Part shown: piece after piece, positions 22,925 through 34,529 of the stretch | How the letters are laid out: every line of letters starts with the position of its first letter | Numbering within the stretch: position 1 is the first letter of the stretch | Assembly: GCF_032854445.1 (NCBI RefSeq) | Contig: NC_088300.1 | Span: forward strand, 69,910,984 to 69,974,983 | From: Liolophura sinensis | Lineage: Eukaryota; Mollusca; Polyplacophora; Chitonida; Chitonidae | Reading direction: 5' to 3' | DNA length: 64,000 bases | Translations under genes and position numbers: made by a program | Notes under the pieces: generated by a model | The model's input: only the letters and a program-made list of their open reading frames with translations | Told to the model about the DNA's origin: nothing | Databases searched by the model: none

Positions 22925-23451
22925 ACTGAATATCTGATAAACATTGGTTGATGTTAATTTAGGGGTCTCATGGCAGGACATGCTGTAGTAAGCCGCTTTA
23001 TTGACTGATTGCTATTTAGCGTCATATTTAAGCAGTTTTGCCACGTTACAAACGTTGCTTGGTGGTCTTTTTCCTTCGCGAACATCCAGAAAGGAGAATC
23101 AACATTTTACCCGTCTGAAGATGACAGTGAATGCAGTTAGTTTGAATAGTGATATATATATATATATGCCTAAAACGTTAGAGTATGTAACATTGATCTG
23201 CGCATTTCAAAACAAGAGGTACCAAATATAGATACTGATTCTTTACACGTTAAAGTCGTAAATATTTGCGTCAAATTGCATATATAATATCTGTCATCAA
23301 TTATTTTCTGAGGAAAACACCACGTACAACGTTCATATGTTATAGCACTTCGTTGGCAAATTTAGTTATTTATCTAAAAAATTGTGAAGTACGACGTTAA
23401 ACCGCAAGCATAGATACATACATAGCTAGTTATCTCTTTGGAAGTTTACAT

Positions 23452-23715
23452 TGTACTCAAGAATATTTCACTTATACCACAGGGGCCAGGATTATGATGA
23501 GAGCCCGGGAGAAACCTACGACAGTCCTCAGGGTGGTCCCAGGTCTTCCGAATTAAAGTTGGAGAGAAAGACACCATAAGCTAGACTCGAACTCACAGCT
23601 ATCAACACTGGTGAGAGGGCTCTTGGATAATAATGCTGCAATAGCTAACTTTGGAGATCTCAAGGGCATTCCGAGAGATGAGCTAGCGGTCCTCAGTGGT
23701 ACTAAGCCACGTGCT
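23452..23715 (-). mobile_element. Common SINE, decayed, with head
   Basis: The plus strand shows gtactcaagaatatttcact, then ggattatgatgagagcccgg and agactcgaactcacagct (B box reversed), with a degenerate head to about 23715. Copy 2 at 54512-54775. Confidence 0.75.
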
Positions 23716-24321
23716 GCTCCATATGGATTGTTTATCCAATTAATATATTGCATATGCCGTGTATTTCTTTAATTTCACCGGTATGTCGAATTTCAAATAT
23801 AACAGGCTAACAATGATCCAACCCTAACCCATATATACGCACTGCGAACTGAGTTATAAGCTGCCACTGCTGACTCGTGCTAGTGCTGCTGAATTTATAC
23901 TTTATGTAAGTAATGTGGACACAGTATGTCACACCTTTTCTTAATTTGAATAAAACATCGCATTTCAATAGGAAAAAAGGTAGCATTCACCTAACCCTAG
24001 CCTAACCCTGGACAGAGACACCTGCTATTTGAGTGATGAACTGGCACTTCGGGCTCCTCAGCCACTTGTTACCGAGTCCATTCTTCATATACGTAGGCAG
24101 AATAAGTTGTGTATTTTCTTGATTTTATATGAATATAGTTTTGGAAACAGGAAAAGGTAGATTTACCTAACCTAGACATATGCGCACTGCTATCTGAGTG
24201 AAAACCAGTGTATAAATATCAGCCCTACCTCACATTATAAGCAGGGCTCAAATTAAACAAATTCTGTATCACACGTACTTTCATCCATTTTCTTGCTGTA
24301 GATAACATACTATATATTCCT

Positions 24322-24465
24322 TTGGAAGGTCTGCAGCAACCTGCGAATGGTCGTGGGTTTCGACTGGGATATGCCCCGTGTCCTCCCACCATAACACTTG
24401 CCGCCGCCCTACAAGCGAAATATTCTTGAGTGCGGCGTAAAACACAATTCAAATAAATAAATATA
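24322..24465 (+). mobile_element. Common SINE, 5'-truncated
   Basis: ggaaggtctgcagcaacctg, gcgaatggtcgtgggtttcg, ccaccataacacttgccgcc, gaaatattcttgagtgcggc and a caaataaataaatatata tail. Copy 2 at 55382-55525. Confidence 0.85.
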
Positions 24466-25587
24466 TAATCAGGCACAGTGTCAGAGAAATAGCGCATATT
24501 GACAAATAAATTTCGATTTGGTTATGTCTTGGTTTGAAGTGAATTTGGACTCGCAACATCACCACTTCACAGAACCGTTAAGGACGAAGGAACATTAACA
24601 TGAAGAATATATCAGGTAAAAGACCATTAAACACTGTAAATAAACATATGGTTGGCGTTATACTGTGTGACGGATACCCTCTGGGGTCGCTACATCCAAC
24701 TTTAGAACTTGATGTTTAAAACCCATAAAATGGTTGGAAAAAATTTTTTAAAAAATCCATGGACCTATTTTGCTGGACAGCGTTTCTTGTAAATGATTTC
24801 AGCCTTTACTTTGACATGAAAACATTTCTTCATTGAAAACACGAATATAAGCCAACAGAGTGAGCGCAGAAAATTGTATGAAACTTGACGTACTTCTTCT
24901 TGATATTCTTTATTTGTTTCGATTTCACACGGTCAAAGGTTGCATAAAACTTAGAGAGAAAAGCCTGGTTTATGGTATGCACAAATAATGGGGATATAGT
25001 TCTCTTTTTGCCAGATTAAAACTTTGAATTCGAAACTTTTAACAGTATTAGTTAGTAATTAATGATACAGTAATTATTTATTACACTGGAATGGCGTTGT
25101 TACACATCGGATGTACATGATGTAAATTTTAAAAGTTTGTGATTCAGGTGGCAGATTTTCTGCTAAACAGTTTCTTCACTGGGGTGACCGGCCTCTGAAC
25201 ACCAAATAATGGAGAAATAGTGAATACATCAGCCTTACAATTCTTTTAAATTATTTCCTAGTTTTTATTTTTACAGCTTGTTACAACCACACTGAAATAC
25301 AGTTAGTTTTAATGACTACTTATGCCTAAGTATATGTATGGCGTAACATTAAACACCGAAAACACAGGGAGTGGTAGGCCTTTATTCAAACAGCTTCCTT
25401 TGTCTTGTTTCCATTGGTCCCATTTCCATTGACCAAGTTGAAATATTGTGAAGGCATTGAACTACAGATAAAATGACATGCATTTAATATGCTAAGTTTC
25501 AGTATATATTTGGCTGAAGTATAGACCACACATAACACCAAACAGGATACAGTAGTCACTGGGAAGAAGTGCCTGAATGAGCACAAT

Positions 25588-25611
25588 CCTCACAATATAT
25601 ATATTGTGAGG
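25588..25611. repeat. 24-bp perfect palindrome
   Basis: cctcacaatata followed by tatattgtgagg with no spacer; a diverged half-motif (gtatgatatatatgtgcagg) follows. Copy 2 at 56648-56671. Confidence 0.95.
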
Positions 25612-25652
25612 TATGATATATATGTGCAGGTATGATATACATATGCAGTTTA

Positions 25653-25853
25653 TATTTATTTATTTGGTGGTAGGAAAATGAGCAGAGCCTGAGCCTGGAG
25701 AAACCAACTGGCCTCTGCAAGTTGCTGGAAGATCTTCCCACATATGGTCGGACAGGAAGCCAGCATGAGCTAAACTTGAACTCACACCGACCTCATTGGT
25801 GTGAGGCTCCTGGGTCATTGTGCCGCTAACCATCTCGGCCACGGAGGCCTTAT
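25653..25853 (-). mobile_element. SINE with head but lacking the conserved 3' core
   Basis: On the minus strand: head ggcctccgtggccgagatgg, B-box gtgtgagttcaagtttagct, body catgctggcttcctgtccga to cctaccacc, then directly aaataaataaa. The ataagtgaaatattcttgag core is missing. A possible 7-bp duplication cagttta flanks it (25646-25652, 25854-25860). Copy 2 at 56713-56913. Confidence 0.85.
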
Positions 25854-26501
25854 CAGTTTACCTTATCTGTTCTGACACCATTGTGAAAGGGATGAAAGGA
25901 TACTGTTGTCAACTGAGCATGCACACTCATGAAGAAATAAATTAATTTGATCACAACACAAATAAACTTTGAACCCTTTATTTATACTTATTTAACCAAA
26001 AAATATTACAAATGAACATGGACAAAGACATATTATTTGAACATTTACACCGATAAGGCAGTTAAAGTACTTTGGAAATTCATGGTATATGACCTTAAAT
26101 TTGGACCATCACAAAAATTGTACCTTGTGTCTTATTCTGAGAGTTCTATTAATGTTATAAAGGTGTTTTGGGGTTTGTTTGGAAAGTAGGACGATATCCT
26201 AAGGAATAGGTAAGTTATCGCACCAAAAGTATATCTGACAACATTTATTTGCCTCTAAAAATGAACTTTTGGGGTAAAATTTTAAGTCATTCACCTATAT
26301 GTAATATATATTACACAATTTAAATATTATCACTTTCTACCTTCACTTTAACAAGTGGGCAAGAACTTTGCAATTTCTGCATTGATGTACTCATACTATC
26401 AGCAAGAATAATATGTAATGAGCTGATTATTACAAATATGTTATTAATGTTTACTCTTCTCCATATTTGGACGTTCCCGAGTATAGTCATTCGAGCATTA
26501 C

Positions 26502-26576
26502 TGCACACAGTACATTTAGGTCTGTGAAAGGTGTAGGATGCATTTCTGTAGGAGGTCCTGGATTGATGGCTTGCAT
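26502..26576 (-). CDS. Candidate first coding exon, minus strand
   Basis: ATG at 26576-26574 with A at -3; reads MQAINPGPPTEMHPTPFTDL then NVLCA, ending in phase 0 at a gtaatg donor (26501). Upstream in-frame stops fit a true start. Its phase fits the exon at 21742-21674, so it could begin that gene (about 190 residues in total), but a 4.8-kb intron must be assumed and other exons could intervene. Low-to-moderate confidence. Copy 2 at 57562-57636. Confidence 0.3.
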
Positions 26577-28042
26577 TTTGCTTGAAGTTCAATGAGATGA
26601 AGACAACGATGACAGTGCAAACTGTTCCACCATATCAGAAAATGGAGTTGTCAATCTGCCAATAAATATCACAGATGTTAATGAGAAAATATATATTTGG
26701 CAGAGCTGCATGAAGAAAACATTTTTCATCAGGCAAATCAAACACTAGAAGGAAAATGATACACCCATATATGTTTCATACACACTGAATGCAAATCCTT
26801 GTTTACGCAAACCAGAATGCCAGTTTGAAGACATGCTGTGCACTTGGTGTTGAAAGTGTCCACATCATGTCTACTGACAGCAGGTAATGCCTCTCACTGA
26901 ATTAATACCCATAATCAGGAGAAATTAAGAAAACATGACTGCTTTGGTTCACAAAAAGTATACTTTTTGGTAACATTTATGGCATTTACAACTGGAATGT
27001 GGTATTCCTCTTAAAGTAAGAGAAGGTTGTGGTTTCCATCAGCAAACTGGGTAATGTGACTTGGTGGCCATGTTGAATTTAGTGCAAAACCTTTAATAGC
27101 ATGCTAGTCTATATAAGTCACTAAAATTTGGAAATTGTGAAATCCTTTTTATGTTTTTTGCAGCCAGTTATTAGAAAACATTACATAAAAACTATGCTAT
27201 CTGATGAACTTTGAGATGCTGATTGCAAGTCACCAGAAGTTAGCAATTTTATTTTACTACAAGTGGAAAAAATGCGATGAAAATAATTGAAAATGGATCT
27301 TTTGAAACTAAGCAAACAAAGGGTTTATACACCGGTAGCTGACACAGACTGGAGCAAAGAAAGTATAATAAACCTTCAAATTTGTTTGTAAACTACAATT
27401 GTAAGTATTGTAGATCGAAGAAAAACAAAAGAAGAATACAATGTGAGAATAGGAAAAAAAAAGAGAAACTTGTCCCCTAAATAAATAAAGATTTCAATAC
27501 AATTGCTCATCAAAGTAATTAGTGTGCATGAAATGTGGAACACTGAAGTATTTACATTATCTACACTCACAGAGCTTTGTTGAGTAAGCTTGGATGGGTG
27601 ACGTATATGTACGATAAATGTACCCTTTAGGGGTAAATTATATGAATGGAATTAATAAACAAACCTGTTAGGACAGTGGCCAAATATGATGAAATTCATG
27701 AATATTTGTTATTCAACCAGACAGCTACTACAAAAAAAAAAGCAAAAAAAACGAAAAATGAATGTAAAAATGAACATGCTTTGTTATTATTTGTGTATTC
27801 CGTAGCTTTTATTATGTAACTTTCTTTTTTAACCTTGTGTATTTATTTCTTTACTAACTTAACTGTTGTTTAATGACATACTAATGTGATGGCAGTAACT
27901 TTTATGGGTGGAGGAAGCTGGAGAAAACCCATATGTTGTCAAATGCTTACTGTTACCAATGTGCCCCAAGCTGTGAGCGAGGGAAAAACCTTTTTAAAAA
28001 AGCAAGTTGGCGTGACGTTAAAGACTATTTATAACATTACCA

Positions 28043-28175
28043 TTATTTATTTATATAACTGGAGCTTTATACAGTATTCAAAAATATTTGACTTACATGA
28101 TGATAGCCAGTATTAAACCGGGCAAAGCTTGGGGAAAACTCACGACCATCTTCAGCTTGCTGGCAGACCTTCAAG
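28043..28175 (-). mobile_element. Decayed common SINE
   Basis: The plus strand reads atttatttatataactggag, then agtattcaaaaatatttgac, atgatagccagtattaaacc and gcttgctggcagaccttcaa. Copy 2 at 59103-59235. Confidence 0.65.
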
Positions 28176-29079
28176 GATACGAATATAACATTAAGAATAA
28201 AGTTAACAGAATCAATGATATGCATGAAGTTGAAAAGTAAAGCACCCTTCAAGGTCATAATTATGGCAAATTAAGATTAATACGACACACTAAATATGCA
28301 ACAATTATTCATGGAGTAAGCTGGATTTTAAACTTGATGTGAGGTTACACAAAATGAACACATGCACATAAAATTTTATGAGAATGAGACAATAAGACCT
28401 GTGTGACAGATAGGTGGACAGAGTACGGGGTGGGCAGACAGAATGACAAATCAAAATTAATGTCTGTTGCTGATTTTGAAGAATGTTATTAATGGCAAAC
28501 AAGGCAGTCAGTGAACACCTGTAGCTCTCCTGACTGAACAGTTCATAAAACTGTATAATGTTCAGCGAGATATGTTCAAATCCTGTCCTCTAAACCAAAA
28601 TACAGCAGAATGACACAGACACATACACATGTCATTCATACATTAGATAGTACTAAGATGTCGGAATTAAATTAAAAAAAAAGGCCAAAATTATTATGTA
28701 CTGTCAGAAATATGACTGTTTATTATATACATAGCAGATATAGGTTTCAGAGCAGCTTTGTGGTCAGGTCATCAAACTACATAAAGTAGAATACAGAAAA
28801 TATTTAAATTCAGAAAATATTGATTCTGTGACAAATTCAGTGATCAGCGCATTTCCACAGTTTTCAAGATAAACAACTAATTTCTGCACCCTTCATTTGT
28901 TCGAACATGCTCTATCTGCATTTTAAATTTCAGCTTAATCGCATTAAACCTTGTCAAGAAAATGACACATAAACACTTTCTGTCAATCGTCATATTGCAG
29001 AAACAGTACATTAATTGAATGGTGTCTATGCATTGATAGAAAGCACATATTCTTCGTAACCATCAATGCACTGTACATA

Positions 29080-29740
29080 CACTACATAATATGTACATAT
29101 AAATGTGTCAAATGTAGTCAATCAACCTGTGGGCAATGTTTAAAGGCGTGTATGTCCTCTTCTTTTCCACACAGCTCAAGGATTTTCAGCATACTTACAG
29201 AACATACATAGCCCTTATTATACAGTCATTTTCAGCTTACAACTATAGCAGTTTTCTGTCTAGTGTCCAGCAAATACTGGGATAATTGCGATTTTTCACA
29301 GCTTAATCACAATTTAGGTCAAAAGTATACACATCAAGAAAAAAAATAAGACCGGGTTCGAGATAAGAACATCAAACTATGTTGGGTGGCATACTTACAA
29401 TATTTCTACATTCATTCTAGACACAAACAGATTGTACATGCATTATGTAACATGTCTTGTAAATGTGCCAAAAAATCGTAAATCGACCTTTTATCAAATT
29501 TTGAAGCCCTGTATATCCTGCCTTAAGACAACTCAAACATTTTCAGCATACATACAGTACATATATAGTCCCTTTCACTCAGCAATCTTGAACTCTACAG
29601 GTGTATCAGTTTTCTGTCACAAGACCTACAAATATGGGGAAATTGCAAATTTCTGATCACAATTTGCAACATAACTACATCTTACAGGGAAAAAATAAGA
29701 ACAAATTCGTGATCTGGACATCAAATTATGTCAGATAGCA
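29080..29740. repeat. Diverged tandem pair, period about 358 bp
   Basis: Two units share gttttctgtc (29251 and 29609), ttttcagcatac, acatatatagtccc-like and atcacaattt blocks in the same order. They are too diverged to be recent. Copy 2 at 60140-60800. Confidence 0.7.
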
Positions 29741-29839
29741 TATTTAGAATCTTGAAATTCCAAAAAACACACACACACAAAAAAACGTGATATCACTTCC
29801 TCTGTATCATGTAAAACCTAATTTGCATAAACATTGCAT

Positions 29840-30770
29840 TCTTTCTTCCAAACAGTCTCCAGGGAACGCTTGTTACGTGTGCTAAATTTCAAGACAATCA
29901 GCCAGGGTTCTGGAGAAAATGACTCTCAAACATTTTCATGTCAAATGTATATGGCCACCACATCACATGACTTGAGGACACCCAAATCTTTACTCGAAAG
30001 AGCACATCTCCAAGTCTGTCACCTATCTAAGTTTCACGCATTTCTGTCAAGCCTCTTTCGCTTAGAAGTTTTTCAATTTTGAGAATGAAAAAACTGCAAA
30101 TTTTTTGGCATGTACTACTTTCGGGTTGTTGACGTCACTTCCGGTAATGTAAAATTTGTCTGCCTGCCTTGGGATGATTGCATCTCTAGCTTCACTGGTT
30201 AAGGAGGTATACCCACTTCTGGTTTTGATAATGTCACTTCCGGTTTTGCAAAAATTGCATTTTCGGAATCAGCGTCAAAAACTGCATATGACAGGACTAT
30301 TTGCAGAACATCACCTGAACAAGTGTAGACATTATTAGCAAAAAACGAAATTTGGGGTTACAAGACAATTTAACCCAATAGCAAGCTTGTACAATTTTCA
30401 ACCAAGAAAGTTCTCATTCTCAAACTTAACAAGCCTAGGCTTTGTACACATTCAGTTGAAATTTCTGCTCAGTCACATCAGCCGTTCTGGAGAAGAAAAT
30501 TTTTTTCAGGTTTTCATCAAAATCCAAGATGGCCGCCAAGTCACGTGACAAAATCTACCTAAAAGTTAGGATGCACAACTTCAAGTCCTACAGTCCCCAC
30601 AATATGCCTGAAATATTGCCAATGCAGCTTTATGCCATAATCATTCATTCGTTCAAGTCCTACAGACAAACATGTTAAAATTTCATAAACTTCAGAATAA
30701 CCATTTTCACCAGAAACGCGGCACAATTTTGGTGAGAATAATAATAAAGACAAATAATCTTAACAAACAC
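29840..30770. repeat. Dispersed repeat with internal related segments
   Basis: Two related segments (near 29885-29995 and 30450-30548) share the order aatttc, (c)agcc(g/a)ttctggaga, ttttcat, atggcc(g/a)cca and tcac(g/a)tgac. The second includes the palindrome gtcacgtgac. The family is not identified with certainty. Copy 2 at 60900-61831; the single-A length difference between copies lies here. Confidence 0.5.
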
Positions 30771-31964
30771 AAGAGGGAATCAACCCGGAAAGAATGCAGA
30801 GCAGTGACTTCTTATGTTATAGATTTGTAAATCGTTGTGGTTGTAAAAGATGCCACTGTGGACTGTGGTATTTGTATACACATGGTGAACTGCATTTGGC
30901 AATCCTTGTACTGTTTGTGGCAATTGCAATCCTGTGATTGGTCAAGTCCATGTTACAGGCACTACATTCAGATTGGTTTTTTTTTATTAATTTTTTCAGT
31001 GGGAATATATGAAAAGAGCCAATGATATTAAGAGACATTGACTAATCATAATAGAGGCTAGTTTGTATAGTGTGACGGGTGCTGCAGACAACAGTGACTA
31101 CTGACGTGTCACTTTGACATCTTCCCAGATTCCTGTGATTTGTTGTAAGACTGAACCTTAATTTTATGGTTGAACTGACTGACTTGACTGAAACTTATGC
31201 TGCTTTAGCACAAGGAAGCACCAATCAAATAAAACTGTCAAAAAGGAAAACTTGAGGTTTTAAATGTAAATGTTTAACTGTCAAGTGGTGCATAAGTGAT
31301 AGGTTCTGAAGGTGTCAATGGATGTCGGGGATACATAACAGGTAAGTGCTTTTGGTGCATATAAACTCTGAAACTGGATATGCCTGGCAGAATAAAATTA
31401 TTCAGTGGAGCTCACATTAGATATGAGATTTTGTACTTTTTGAGAAACACAGTGTTTGCCATGGCAAAAGGACAGAGAAAGAGACAGGTGTCAAGGTTTA
31501 GGAAAAGAAAAAAACTATTCAATCAGAGGCAATAAAGCAACACTCAGGCTGGTAGGAATGTGCCAAAAACATATGTACATATGAGCAACAGCAGCTGTGT
31601 GAGATTGCATGGATTGGACAAAAATTGAATGTGTGAACTTGTTGGACTGCGATCTACAGCCCTATGATGTTGGTGTACTGGCCCATTCGCTCCCACTGTC
31701 ATGGACTCTTACCAGCAGGCTGAATGCCAGAGATCAAAAGCTGAGCAAAACACCTACAGACTGCTGCACCTGGGAAAGACCGCCGAGCTGTAGAAACATT
31801 TGCCTACCACTGGACCACAACATCATACTGTCCTGAAGGGCTGAACTGAGATTTGAACAGCGAGGTGCCTTGGGGTGTGTGCGTCACAGAGAGGTTTGCC
31901 TGTGCTGAGTGCGGCTTCTCTTCTAAAAGTAGAAAGTTGTACCATGGAGATACTATCAGGCAAA

Positions 31965-32153
31965 AATTTATTTATTTAATTTATCTGATTGGTGTTTTAC
32001 GCAGTACTCAAGAATACATCACTTATACGATGACAGCCAGCATTATGGTGGGTGGAAACTGGGCAGAACCTTGGGGAAGACAGACAGACCTTCCCACTTA
32101 CGGCCAGAGAGGAAGCCAGCATGAGCTGGACTTGAACTCACAGCGACCCCAAG
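31965..32153 (-). mobile_element. Common SINE with possible 8-bp target-site duplication
   Basis: The plus strand starts aatttatttatttaatttat, then ttggtgttttacgcagtact, agccagcattatggtgggtg, cttcccacttacggccagag and gacttgaactcacagcgacc. caggcaaa flanks it at 31957-31964 and 32154-32161. The tRNA head is cut off after the B-box region. Copy 2 at 63026-63214. Confidence 0.85.
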
Positions 32154-32669
32154 CAGGCAAAGACAATGAAAATGTCTGCTAGTTGGAATGAACCTACACT
32201 AGCAATGAAAATGGGTCAGTTACTGAACATGCTGAACTTGCATGCCGTTTGTTGCACTCATTGCAATGTAGTTTGAGACAGTCTAGTCAAGCACAATGAG
32301 GCATCAATAGTACAGATAAGGTGAAACACATAACAACCGATGCGGACAGTTCATTATACGCAGTAGCCATGGACCACTGAGTCAGTGCACCATCTGGACA
32401 CACCACTTGGGGAAAAGCCATTGCAGCAGGGTGAAAGTGATGGCATTCTGTGACAATGTGTTCCCCACAAGGACAGCGGAGTGAAAGAAAGACAGGAAAC
32501 TGGCTTTGTGGACGACTTTGCATCTAGGTGAAACAGTGAGTGTACAGAGGCCTACTGACAGACTCCAAGTGACATACAGGACTTCATATGTAGAAACCTG
32601 ACTTGCGTAACAGATGCCATTGTCCTGTGTTATCAGGGAGATCAGTGTTTGTGCAAGCAGTATTTGGCT
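32154..32669. other. No gene recognised
   Basis: Single-copy-looking sequence between a SINE and the reverse transcriptase relic. The minus frame 32287-32523 contains a CPCGE...H string vaguely like the Cys/His tail of non-LTR elements, too weak to call. Confidence 0.4.
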
Positions 32670-33570
32670 ATGACTGAGAAGGATGGCAATTTAATAGATG
32701 ATCCAGCTAAAATTTTCCATATTTTCAATACTTTCTTCTCAACTGTCCCCATTCTTTAATAGATATTAATAATATAAACAAGGACAATTTTGTTCAAAGT
32801 CTTGAAAAACTCAGGGAACAAGTTGAGGGAAAAGTTCTTCATGATACTTTTTACTCCATACCAAATATGTTGTATGTTTCTGTTTTACAATACCTTTAAA
32901 GGCTTGATAAAGATAAGGCTAGTGATCAATTCAAAAATTCTATATTCTAAATGTCAATTCTAAATTTCTTTCATCATCTGCCCCTATTATTGCAAAATCT
33001 TTTACCATGCTAATAAACAAATGTGTTATGACCAGACATGGTTATCCCTCTTCACAAAAGGGGTTCAAAGTTGAAAACTATCATCCAATATCTGTCCTAC
33101 TCAGTTTTTCAAAAATCACTGAACGACATTTACATAACTGTTTATACGAGTATCTCTCAAATTTTAAATTATTGAGCAAAAATAAATGTGGTTTTTGCCC
33201 CTCTTACGCTCTTGTGGAACTGTATTGCTGAAAATGGTTGAACACTGGTTTACGGCGACAGATAACACTGAAGTTATTGGAACTGTACCTGTAGACTTCA
33301 AGCAGGCATTTGATACTGTTAATCACAATATATTACTTAAAAAACTTAAAGCATACAAATTCACTCAACTGCTCTTACATTCTTCCAGTGATACCTATCT
33401 AACACACAACAAATGGTTGTTTGTGGAGGAGAAATGTATAATGCTAAGGATATTAAAGCCAGTGTCTTGCAAGGCTGGTTCCATATTGCAGCCTTTACTT
33501 TTTATACTATACATAAATGATCTACCATTATTTCTAAAGAACAATTTTATTATTTCTAATTATTTCTAAA
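32670..33570 (+). pseudogene. Decayed non-LTR retrotransposon reverse transcriptase
   Basis: Jockey/CR1-like ORF2 remains in shifting frames with stops. In order: an IFHIFNTFFSTV string near 32720; LDKDKASD near 32900; ENYHPISVLLSFSKITERHL (from about 33073); GFCPSYALVE; DFKQAFDTVNHNILLKKL (catalytic block A, first Asp kept); and GSILQPLLFILYINDLP (block B). The block C (F/Y)ADD motif is absent: the frame stops at 33569. At least one frameshift lies between 33186 and 33231. Non-functional. Copy 2 is cut by the window end (63731-64000). Confidence 0.9.
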
Positions 33571-34529
33571 GGGGCAATCTTCCACTCATTTGGCTTGTTC
33601 TCTGTATATGCGTTTCAGGGTTCCAGACAGCAGGAGGGCAGAAAAGGGTCGATAATGGGGCGTCTTCCACTACCCTACTATCATATTATTAATATGTGTG
33701 GGGAGGAACCAAAGGAGATAACTGCATTAAAAATAGTGTTTAGTGAGTGACAATTTTGAACTTGTTGCTAGCCCTTAGACTGACTATACAATCAGGCAAC
33801 GTGTGGCTTTTAGCCTTGGACAATCTGCTCTGAGTAAAACAAGCCACTTGCTGAGTACTAACAAGGCAGAGGCTTTTAACCTGGCCATCAGTAAATGAGT
33901 TCCCAAAAACAAACTTTTCTCTCAAAATTTTGAAGAGAGAACACACAGCTGCCTGGAAGAGAGGAAAACAGACAGAGCTAAACCCTCTGCCACAAAGGCC
34001 ATTGTGAAATGCTTAGGCCTGAGCAACATACACTTTTATGGGAGACTTGAGGATGAGCTACACACAAGCTCTCAATGACACTAAAATGCACTGTTTTCTT
34101 CTGTCCCTGACAACTGTGTTTTAATAAAGGAAAGAACAAAAAATAAAGGAGTTCACGTTTGGGAATGTTTTCATTCATGCGTGAACGAGTTCCCCACTGA
34201 TGCAGATAAGAAAATTTTGAGGGGAGTGTATGAACAGAAAATTACATTAGCAAAAAACATTTAAATGGATTATAATACCCCAAAGAAATGTGAAGATACT
34301 AGGTATGACCCAGTTATTAATATGTATACTGAAAGCAAATACATTAAATGGCACACTTGTATGACAAATACTGATAGCCAAAAATTTTTAAACCTAAATT
34401 GTTAAGATGAGTATTGATTACAGATGTACTTACAAGACAAACAACCTTACAAACTAAGTAATATGTAAAAATGAAGCAGAAACAATATGAATGAATAGGT
34501 GAAAACAAATTAAGTGACTACCCCCTGTA
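33571..34529. other. No gene recognised
   Basis: A/T-rich stretch after the reverse transcriptase relic. The frames at 33740-33946 and 33978-34178 (minus) have no supporting splice sites or recognised motifs. Confidence 0.45.

Larger units (their letters stand above)
22935..26501. other. Probable intron or intergenic stretch, repeats only
   Basis: Contains SINEs (23452-23715, 24322-24465, 25653-25853), a fragment near 23383-23412 (tacgacgttaaaccgcaagc) matching the tail type of the 16797 repeat, and short cctaaccct motifs (23818-24008). If 26502-26576 is the first exon of the minus-strand gene, this is its intron. I saw no other well-supported exon. Confidence 0.5.
26577..31964. other. Intergenic stretch, A/T-rich, mostly repeats
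   Basis: Holds a degenerate SINE (28043-28175), a 358-bp tandem pair (29080-29740) and a dispersed repeat (29840-30770). No gene is supported. A short plus-strand ATG exon-like string at 26870 (MSTDSR, donor gtaatg) and a splice-flanked frame at 27163 were noted but not accepted. Confidence 0.45.
7906..32939. repeat. 25-kb duplicated block, copy 1
   Basis: Matches 38966-64000 at an offset of 31,060 up to an A run at 30088-30093 and 31,061 after it. I found two differences: position 9534 is T here and A at 40594, and the A run has six bases here and seven at 61148-61154. Homology starts sharply at cacca|tggcttgacc and continues to the window end, so the right limit is unknown. It includes two candidate genes, the 47-bp minisatellite, about nine SINEs and the start of a reverse transcriptase relic. 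Confidence 0.98.

Noticed and set aside
23818-24008. Interstitial telomere repeats (ccctaaccc, cctaaccct)
   Set aside because: Only one to two units at each place; too short and within a local diverged repeat.
25385-25475. Splice-flanked minus frame ending beside AATAAA
   Set aside because: All three frames look plausible over this short length and no phase-compatible partner exon was found.
27163-27213. Splice-flanked plus frame ending in SDEL
   Set aside because: Only 16 codons with no in-phase upstream exon; ER-retention similarity is likely chance.
32287-32523. Minus frame with CPCGE...H motif
   Set aside because: Too short and imperfect to call a retrotransposon Cys/His domain.
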